From an uncultured bacterium (GTDB taxonomy: Bacteria > Cloacimonadota > Cloacimonadia > Cloacimonadales > Cloacimonadaceae): DNA of 12,009 nt. Positions 7,597 to 12,009 of this stretch are shown here, in pieces. The notes beneath the pieces are model-generated. The model ran no database searches and had not been told where the DNA came from. It saw only the letters and a list, made by a program, of their open reading frames with translations. Numbering within the stretch: position 1 is the first letter of the stretch; every line of letters begins with the position of its first letter. The stretch spans positions 1 to 12,009 of the forward strand of contig CALDSN010000225.1 of the NCBI GenBank assembly GCA_937924555.1, read 5' to 3'. Both the position numbers and the translations under genes were made by a program.

Positions 7597-8100
7597 ATGG
7601 CTCTTAAAGAACAGTTAATAGGCTCTCTGAAAAAAGCAATGCAGGGGGAAATGGATAGTGTAACCCTCTATGCTAGCGCAGCCGACCATTCGCAAGACAC
7701 GGAAGTGAAAGAATTTTTTAACTCTCGCAAGGAAGAGGAAAGACTGCATTACAACTACCTGCTTCAATACTATCAGGAAATCTCCAACGACCTGCAGCCA
7801 AGCGATCTTAGTGATAGAATAACTCTTCCTGCTGATGCACATCCCATGATTAGTGATTCATTTATGAAACGCATCGGCGAAGACCAAGTTCTGTATTCTG
7901 CCATATCAACTGCCCTGCTATTGGAGAAGGATGCCATCGAACATTATCGCAAAAGCATGAACGAAGCAGATAACCTTACCCTAAAGGCTTTCTACGAGCT
8001 TATGATCCGATGGGAAAGTAAACATTATGATGATCTGCTAATCGTTCAGAAAGAAGCTGAGCAATACTATTGGCAGATAAACCAGTTCGAACCCTTCTAA
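7597..8100 (+). CDS. Rubrerythrin/ferritin-like diiron protein
   Basis: A 167-residue four-helix ferritin-like protein. Putative diiron ligands are E18 (helix 1), E48-x-x-H51 (helix 2, EERLH), E110 or E115 (helix 3, LLEKDAIEHYR) and E140-x-x-H143 (helix 4, WESKH). This duplicated E...ExxH pattern is the rubrerythrin/bacterioferritin type. No C-terminal rubredoxin domain or CxxC pair follows, so it is a stand-alone ferritin-like domain; electron donors are not evident. Related proteins reduce hydrogen peroxide or handle iron in the cytoplasm of anaerobes, but the reaction cannot be fixed here. GAGGA just upstream of the ATG at 7597 and the promoter at 7533-7561 select this start; 46 extra in-frame codons upstream do not look like ferritin-like sequence. 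It diverges from xseA and converges on recO with a 3-base gap. Confidence 0.85.
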   Translation: MALKEQLIGSLKKAMQGEMDSVTLYASAADHSQDTEVKEFFNSRKEEERLHYNYLLQYYQEISNDLQPSDLSDRITLPADAHPMISDSFMKRIGEDQVLYSAISTALLLEKDAIEHYRKSMNEADNLTLKAFYELMIRWESKHYDDLLIVQKEAEQYYWQINQFEPF

Positions 8101-8103
8101 ACC

Positions 8104-8859
8104 CTAATTATAAAACTGACTTAACACGCTCAGGCTTTTAAGCTTGAGCGTTTGTTTATGATGCGCATCCCAATACATTTCCAGCAGGTGGTTTATCTCT
8201 GCCACTTCCTTTCTGCCAAGTTTGAAGGACTGCAAGTGATTACCAATCTCAGGCAATAAGCGCAGGATTTCCACACTCTCCGGAGAAAGATGCTGCACCT
8301 GTTCCGCATCGCTTATCTCTGCTTCACAATCCCTGCACACAAAGCCCCAATGCTGCCTGTCTATAACTTTGTAGTTACGCAAGGCACTATTACAAACGCA
8401 ACAAGCATCCAGTGGAGAGCCTATCCCGCTAAGCCTCAGCACTCTGAAAAACAAACGCCAGAAGATAAGGATGGCATTATCAGTCACCCCATGCAAATAA
8501 GCCAGATAGCTCTGTGCAAGCTGGTATAACAAAGCAAAATCCTCGTGAGGGGCAATCATCTTACTAAGCAGTTCCAACCCACATTCCGCCGCCACCCAGG
8601 TAGCAGATGCGGGAAACACAGAGTTATCGCACAACAAATCGAAATCATACAACAACCACAGTCCTGCTTCTTTTGGCTCAACCACCCCCAATTCATACTG
8701 CCCCATATTTAGCAATTGCCGCTGCTCGGAGTTCTTTCTAAAGCCTTTGGCAATTATCCCAATCACCCCATGTTCCTTGCTGAGAAAGCGGATTATCAGG
8801 CTACTTTCGCTATATTCGCTCTGCTTCAGCACAAATCCATGCAGCTTAACTTTTTTCAT
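8104..8859 (-). CDS. recO: DNA repair protein RecO
   Basis: A 251-residue RecO of standard length. RecO works with RecR to load RecA onto SSB-coated single-stranded DNA during recombinational repair, and anneals complementary strands. The N-terminal OB-fold (residues 1-80) starts KLHGFVLKQSEYSESSLIIRFLSKEHGVIGIIAKGFRK, close to the family pattern. The central helical domain contains a zinc-finger motif with C153-x-x-C156 and C175-x-x-C178 (ACCVCN...FVCRDC), the four-cysteine form found in many bacteria. The ATG at 8859 overlaps the rqcH stop as ATGA and has only a weak Shine-Dalgarno (AGGA too far upstream), so translation probably depends on coupling. The stop is TAG. The last 10 codons or so contain the hairpin that ends the opposing gene. 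Confidence 0.95.
   Translation of the reverse strand: MKKVKLHGFVLKQSEYSESSLIIRFLSKEHGVIGIIAKGFRKNSEQRQLLNMGQYELGVVEPKEAGLWLLYDFDLLCDNSVFPASATWVAAECGLELLSKMIAPHEDFALLYQLAQSYLAYLHGVTDNAILIFWRLFFRVLRLSGIGSPLDACCVCNSALRNYKVIDRQHWGFVCRDCEAEISDAEQVQHLSPESVEILRLLPEIGNHLQSFKLGRKEVAEINHLLEMYWDAHHKQTLKLKSLSVLSQFYN
8127..8157 (+). terminator. Terminator hairpin embedded in the 3' end of recO
   Basis: CGCTCAGGCTT (8127-8137) pairs with AAGCTTGAGCG (8140-8150), with one G-T pair; in practice the innermost pairs open to form the loop. TTTGTTT follows at 8151. In the plus direction this is a good intrinsic terminator 26 bases after the ferritin-like stop codon, yet it lies inside the recO coding sequence on the other strand. 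In the minus direction no T-tract follows, so it is not an obvious terminator for recO. Confidence 0.65.
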
Positions 8860-10268
8860 AGACCAAGCTGTGTCCTAACTTCCCGGATATCCATGGGAGT
8901 GGCATAAACCGTATGCTGGTTTGTGTAGATTACATAACCCGGTGCTGCCTTGCGAGGTTTGCGTACAAAGCGTATCTGAGTGTAGTCAACCGGCACATTT
9001 AGCGAATGCTTTGCCTGGCTATACCACGCTGCCAGATTGCAACAATGCCTAATCAACTCCGGGGATGGGTCTTTCTTTTTCAGGCACCTCAGCAGCACAT
9101 GCGCACCGTGATAAATGCGGCTATGAAACCACCAGTCATGTGGTCTGCCAAGTTGTGTGGTTACAAAATCATTCTCTTTCGCTTTTCTGCCAATCACAAT
9201 CTGCCACTCTTCGCCCACCTGTAAACTGAGGAGTTTATCCAGCACTCCGGCTTTTTGAATTATCTGCTCTGCGCTTGCCCCGGATTTCAGGTTCAAATCT
9301 ATCTCTTCACCTGCTTCCATGCGGGTTAATAGTTCTCGGCTACGCTCCAGTTCCAGCCGTGTCTTGGCAATGTTTTCCCCAATGATGCTTAGTCCATTCT
9401 TTGCCTTGTGGTATTTCTTAAGGTAGTGTTGCAGGTTCTCATGCGGGCTTTTATCAATCAGCAACGGCACCACAATCTCTTTCAGTTCCGGATTGAAGTA
9501 GTTTATAGTTACGTAGCTTTCCTGTCCCTTGCTTATCGCTTTCAGATTAGGTTTCAGGGCTTCCGCACAATCCCTCCACCAATCGACTTTGGATGCTTCG
9601 GCAAGGTCTTGCTCTTGCAATTTAAGCTTTTTCTCCAGCTTCTTCAGTTCCCGTTTAAGCTGTGCAATCTGCGAATTCCGTTTCTGCTCAATTCCCCGGT
9701 TACGGATAACCTCGTCGTACCGCTTGCGCAGATAGGTATTCCAGTCAGCACATCCTTCCGGCACCTCCGCTATAATGCTTTGCTGCTCGGGGGTGAATGC
9801 CGTCTTGGGAGGAGTGTAATCCAAGCCCGGTAACACCTGGCGCTGAGGGTTATCGGCATAAGTATATTTACGCACCGCATCGATAATACTTAGCCCATTT
9901 CCTTTCTTCATGCATAGGATGATGTTTGCCTGCGGAGGCATCAGTTCTGCCACCAGCACATATTCCGTCTGCTGCTGATAGATGTCTCTGAACTGCAAAT
10001 GCAGATAGACTATTCGATCTGTGTTGCTAATCTCCAAGCCCGTAATCTGAGCATTCTTCAAGCCTTGGAACATCGGTTTGGCTGCATCCAAAGCCAAATG
10101 TTCATCGCTTATGTAAGCGAATGAATCCCCGGAACTAAGCACATAACACAGCTTTATCCCACCCTTCAGCAACAATATAAGCCTCTCCTCATACATGTAG
10201 CAGGCTTCGATGGAGCTACTTATTCCAGAGCTTTCCCTAACCCATGCCGCCAAGTGTGTATATTGCAT
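8856..10268 (-). CDS. rqcH: NFACT-family ribosome quality control factor RqcH
   Basis: A 470-residue NFACT protein. Bacterial RqcH binds obstructed 50S subunits and recruits tRNA-Ala to add C-terminal alanine tails that mark stalled nascent chains for degradation; homologues were earlier annotated as fibronectin-binding protein FbpA. The NFACT-N domain (about 1-180) keeps the Asp-Arg pair (D84-R85 in ISNTDRIVYLHL) corresponding to the pair required in Bacillus RqcH. A long charged coiled coil spans about 190-230 and 290-330. The NFACT-R domain (about 355-455) has DWWFH (378-382) and GAH (388-390), matching the family D-x-W-FH...GSH signature. It is about 100 residues shorter than Bacillus RqcH, apparently by compaction of the N-terminal and middle regions. 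ATG at 10268 has AAGGA 9 bases upstream. It is first in an operon with recO. Confidence 0.9.
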   Translation of the reverse strand: MQYTHLAAWVRESSGISSSIEACYMYEERLILLLKGGIKLCYVLSSGDSFAYISDEHLALDAAKPMFQGLKNAQITGLEISNTDRIVYLHLQFRDIYQQQTEYVLVAELMPPQANIILCMKKGNGLSIIDAVRKYTYADNPQRQVLPGLDYTPPKTAFTPEQQSIIAEVPEGCADWNTYLRKRYDEVIRNRGIEQKRNSQIAQLKRELKKLEKKLKLQEQDLAEASKVDWWRDCAEALKPNLKAISKGQESYVTINYFNPELKEIVVPLLIDKSPHENLQHYLKKYHKAKNGLSIIGENIAKTRLELERSRELLTRMEAGEEIDLNLKSGASAEQIIQKAGVLDKLLSLQVGEEWQIVIGRKAKENDFVTTQLGRPHDWWFHSRIYHGAHVLLRCLKKKDPSPELIRHCCNLAAWYSQAKHSLNVPVDYTQIRFVRKPRKAAPGYVIYTNQHTVYATPMDIREVRTQLGL

Positions 10269-10288
10269 TTTCTTTTATCCTTTTTGTC

Positions 10289-10319
10289 TTGACACCGAAA
10301 CGCCTTATCATTTTTTAGA
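10289..10319 (+). promoter_or_regulatory. Possible promoter for the coiled-coil membrane protein
   Basis: A perfect TTGACA lies at 10289-10294 in the 83-base gap between divergent rqcH and the membrane protein gene. The expected -10 position holds only a T-run ending TTTTAGA, a poor match to TATAAT. The -35 is seen; the promoter as a whole is weakly supported. Confidence 0.3.
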
Positions 10320-10351
10320 CAACGTATTGAAAAAGCATAAAGGAGTCAAGC

Positions 10352-11224
10352 ATGAAAGCTTCAAACGTAATAATTCTCGCTATCCTGATCATCCTGACTG
10401 TTATCTTCGGAATCCTGTGGATGGGTTCTAATGGTAAAAATAAAGAACTGCTGAAATCCAACAAGGAACTAAAAGAGCTTTATGATAACTCCACTTCCAC
10501 CATCGGAGAAATCCAGGAAAGCTTGGAATCGCTCGATAAAGACCTCTCCGGTCAACTCTTCACCCAAGGGGAAGTCCCCGGAACCAGCCCTGCTGACCGC
10601 CGTGAACGCATTGTCTCTTCCATCGCTAATATGCGCAACCAAATCGAAGCTGACAAGAAAAAGATTGCTCAGCTCGAAAAGCAACTCTCCAGTTCAAAAA
10701 GCCAGCTAAAAGGTGTACAGGACATTGTGAACAAGCTTAAAGCTTCTATCGGCGACAAAGAAAAGATTATGGACGAACTGCAAAAGAAGCTGGGTATCAT
10801 GAGCGAAACTTTGGAGACAGAGCGTCGTCTCAGCCAAGCAGAAATACTGAAACGCGACCAAACTATCAGCGATAAAGAGCAAGCCCTCAGCAGCCAAGCC
10901 CGCGAAGCAAACAAGATATACTATGTTTTCGGCACGAGAAAAGAGCTTATTACCAAAGGGATTATAGACCGCAAAGGTGGTCTGCTCGGGATAGGCAAAG
11001 TAAGCACAGTAACTGCCCAAATCCAAACAGATAAATTCACTGAAATGAACCTGCTGGATAGCCAAGAGATTAGCTTCCCTGCCACTAAGAAAGGATACTC
11101 CATCCTCTCCAACCACGTGGCAACATCCTACCAAGTGAATAAGGCGGGTGAGCAAAACGTGCTGAAGATCACCGACCCCAATAACTTCCGTAAACAGAAG
11201 TTTGTGGTTATCGAATTACTGTAA
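10352..11224 (+). CDS. Membrane-anchored coiled-coil protein, unknown function
   Basis: A 290-residue protein I cannot assign a function. Residues 6-24 are one strongly hydrophobic helix with few positive charges before it, so it is an N-terminal anchor or uncleaved signal. Residues about 28-188 are a charged, heptad-like coiled coil (runs such as NKELLKSNKELKELYD, KKKIAQLEKQL, DELQKKLGIM), broken by a Gly/Pro-rich insert around 68-80. From 190 a globular beta-rich domain begins YYVFGTRKELITKGIIDRKGGLLGIGK and ends KFVVIELL. From memory, a similar YYV-GT-KEL...KGG-LGIGK module occurs at the C-terminus of uncharacterised Bacteroidota coiled-coil proteins, some database-named as adhesins; I cannot confirm this here. 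If the anchor is a signal anchor, the coiled coil and C-domain face the periplasm. AAGGAG sits 6 bases before the ATG, an ideal site. It is monocistronic, bounded by a strong terminator. Confidence 0.88.
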   Translation: MKASNVIILAILIILTVIFGILWMGSNGKNKELLKSNKELKELYDNSTSTIGEIQESLESLDKDLSGQLFTQGEVPGTSPADRRERIVSSIANMRNQIEADKKKIAQLEKQLSSSKSQLKGVQDIVNKLKASIGDKEKIMDELQKKLGIMSETLETERRLSQAEILKRDQTISDKEQALSSQAREANKIYYVFGTRKELITKGIIDRKGGLLGIGKVSTVTAQIQTDKFTEMNLLDSQEISFPATKKGYSILSNHVATSYQVNKAGEQNVLKITDPNNFRKQKFVVIELL

Positions 11225-11243
11225 ACTACAATCACATATAGTG

Positions 11244-11280
11244 AAGGGTGCAGAGAAGCAACTCTGCACCCTTTTTGTTT
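11244..11280 (+). terminator. Strong Rho-independent terminator
   Basis: A perfect 10-bp GC-rich stem (GGGTGCAGAG 11246-11255 with CTCTGCACCC 11262-11271) around a 6-base loop is followed by TTTTTGTTTG. The flanking AA/TT can add two pairs. It starts 20 bases after the stop codon of the coiled-coil gene and clearly ends that transcript. Confidence 0.95.
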
Positions 11281-11320
11281 GTTTAATGTGTTACAGAGTG
11301 AGAATGCTAAAAGAAGCGAA

Positions 11321-11406
11321 AGCCTGCGCTGGAATGACGGAGTGAGAAAGCTGGAATGACGGGTTGCCTGTGCTGGAATGACGGGTTGCCTGCGCTGGAA
11401 TGACGG
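11321..11406. repeat. Tandem array, 22-bp period, CTGGAATGACGG core
   Basis: The 12-base core CTGGAATGACGG occurs four times, at 11329, 11351, 11373 and 11395, exactly 22 bases apart. Spacers 2 and 3 are near identical (GTTGCCTGTG and GTTGCCTGCG). The first spacer (AGTGAGAAAG) differs, and bases before copy 1 (GCCTGCG) match the common spacer. On the minus strand the unit reads CCGTCATTCCAGCGCAGG, similar to half of the dispersed palindromic repeats seen in many bacterial genomes. The cores are too short and the spacers too similar to be CRISPR. Confidence 0.85.
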
Positions 11407-11552
11407 GAATGCAACAAGGGTTTATTAGCTTTCATACTTTGTTCACCTGCCTTGTTTACTACTAAAATACTTGTTATTAATCCCGTCAACAGCTAATTCT
11501 CCTTGAAGAGAAACCGAACAAACACCAGCATCAGGCGAGTGGTTTCCCAGTG

Positions 11553-11577
11553 TTTTCCCGGACTTAGTGAGGGAAAA
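11553..11577. repeat. Inverted repeat TTTTCCC / GGGAAAA
   Basis: Seven-base perfect arms at 11553-11559 and 11571-11577 surround 11 bases. A second GGTTTCCC lies just before it (11541-11548) and another GAGGG after it. There is no T-tract, so it is not a terminator. Possibly a remnant of a dispersed repeat. Confidence 0.3.
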
Positions 11578-11800
11578 GAGAGGGAATCGCAACGTAATTT
11601 ATTGGTGTTTTTATAGTTTATGCTTGGTGGATGATAGATATTTGCATTATTTTCGCAAAAAACAGCAGAGAATGTGCAGAATGCAGCCTATAGACTGGTA
11701 TAGGTTTGTTCTTTGGGGGAGGGGTTTATTAAATGGTTGTGGCAAGAAGTAATCCGGGATACTCAAGCGACATGCAAGGAAAAATCATCTCATCAATCTC

Positions 11801-11822
11801 TCGTGACTCCCTCGTGACTCCC
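11801..11822. repeat. Tandem 11-bp duplication
   Basis: TCGTGACTCCC is present twice head to tail (11801-11811 and 11812-11822) with no mismatches. It is followed by GGGTCGGATGAGGGAATCACCC, which contains short GGG/CCC complementarity to the repeat. No coding context. Confidence 0.7.
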
Positions 11823-11867
11823 GGGTCGGATGAGGGAATCACCCATGAATTGCCATTGTTTGATTAA

Positions 11868-11888
11868 GTGGGCAAACAGGTGGGCAAA
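11868..11888. repeat. Short direct repeat GTGGGCAAA
   Basis: Two exact 9-base copies start 12 bases apart, at 11868 and 11880. They lie in the same gene-free tail as the other duplications. Confidence 0.5.
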
Positions 11889-11962
11889 AGAGCCAAAGCT
11901 TGGCAGCTTAGCGGGTGATGAGGTTATACACAATGCGGGCAAGCAGCAGCAGCAAAGCGAGG

Positions 11963-12009
11963 AGATCGGAAGAGCGTCGTGTAGGGAAAGAGTGTAGATC
12001 TCGGTGGTC
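11963..12009. other. Illumina TruSeq adapter sequence (artefact)
   Basis: From AGATCGGAAGAGC at 11963 to the last base, the sequence matches the reverse complement of the Illumina TruSeq universal adapter as I know it, through GTAGATCTCGGTGGTC. It is untrimmed adapter read-through assembled onto the contig end, not genomic DNA. The true insert ends at about 11962. Confidence 0.97.

Larger units (their letters stand above)
11282..11962. other. Gene-free region rich in small repeats
   Basis: About 680 bases after the terminator carry no convincing gene. The open frames here (for example minus 11489-11307 and plus 11567-11752) lack a good ribosome site, and the minus one is largely a translation of the 22-bp array. 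The region holds that array, the 25-base inverted repeat and two small duplications described separately, plus a CAGCAGCAG run near 11945. In a genome whose other intergenic gaps are tiny this is conspicuous. It may be an accessory or repeat island that helped break the assembly at this point. Confidence 0.6.

Noticed and set aside
11321..11406. 22-bp-period array as a CRISPR
   Set aside because: Cores are only 12 bases, spacers are 10 bases and two are nearly identical, and no cas genes are nearby.
11307..11489. Minus-strand 60-residue frame across the repeat array
   Set aside because: Its sequence is mostly the translated 22-bp repeat (recurring RHSSAG and similar), with no convincing ribosome site.
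11687..11714. Hairpin CCTATA/TATAGG followed by TTTGTTCTTT as a terminator
   Set aside because: The stem is only 6 bp and AT-rich, the T-tract is interrupted, and no transcript upstream needs it.
11567..11752. Plus-strand 61-residue frame near the contig end
   Set aside because: GTG start, Arg/Trp/Cys-rich composition unlike neighbouring proteins, and no recognisable domain; treated as noncoding.

Overview
The window looks like the end of a bacterial contig from a compact genome, probably a metagenome assembly. Every gene is bacterial, GC content is moderate, and gaps between co-directional genes are essentially zero. The last 47 bases (11963-12009) match the reverse complement of the Illumina TruSeq universal adapter, so biological sequence ends near 11962. 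No rRNA or other clear phylogenetic marker is present. The gene mix (RqcH, RecO, XseA, a GHL10 hydrolase, a rubrerythrin-like protein, and a coiled-coil membrane protein of a type I associate with Bacteroidota-like anaerobes) suggests an anaerobic Gram-negative lineage. Cloacimonadota is only a guess.

Layout. 1-55 is the 3' part of a tRNA-Phe(GAA) with encoded CCA, followed by a terminator. 250-618 (+) is a single-domain response regulator with a good sigma-70-like promoter. Facing it is a five-gene minus-strand operon transcribed from 7390 down to 615: xseA, a secreted GHL10-family glycoside hydrolase, a Wzx-like flippase and two GT-B glycosyltransferases. All four internal junctions are 4-nt NTGA overlaps (TTGA, TTGA, GTGA, ATGA), which implies tight translational coupling. 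The last four genes form a plausible cell-surface glycan module. XseA at the head is a DNA-repair exonuclease subunit with no obvious link to it.

7597-8100 (+) is a rubrerythrin/ferritin-like diiron protein, divergent from xseA. It converges on a second minus-strand operon, rqcH (10268-8856) then recO (8859-8104), again joined by an ATGA overlap. Divergent from rqcH is 10352-11224 (+), encoding a one-helix membrane-anchored coiled-coil protein with a conserved-looking C-terminal domain, followed by a strong terminator.

11282-11962 has no credible gene. It carries a 22-bp-period tandem array built on a CTGGAATGACGG core and several smaller duplications.

I found no defence system, CRISPR array, transposase or integrase. 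The points most worth a second look are the adapter end, the NTGA overlaps, the hydrolase inside a glycan-export operon, the 22-bp array, the terminator embedded in the end of recO, and the coiled-coil membrane protein.
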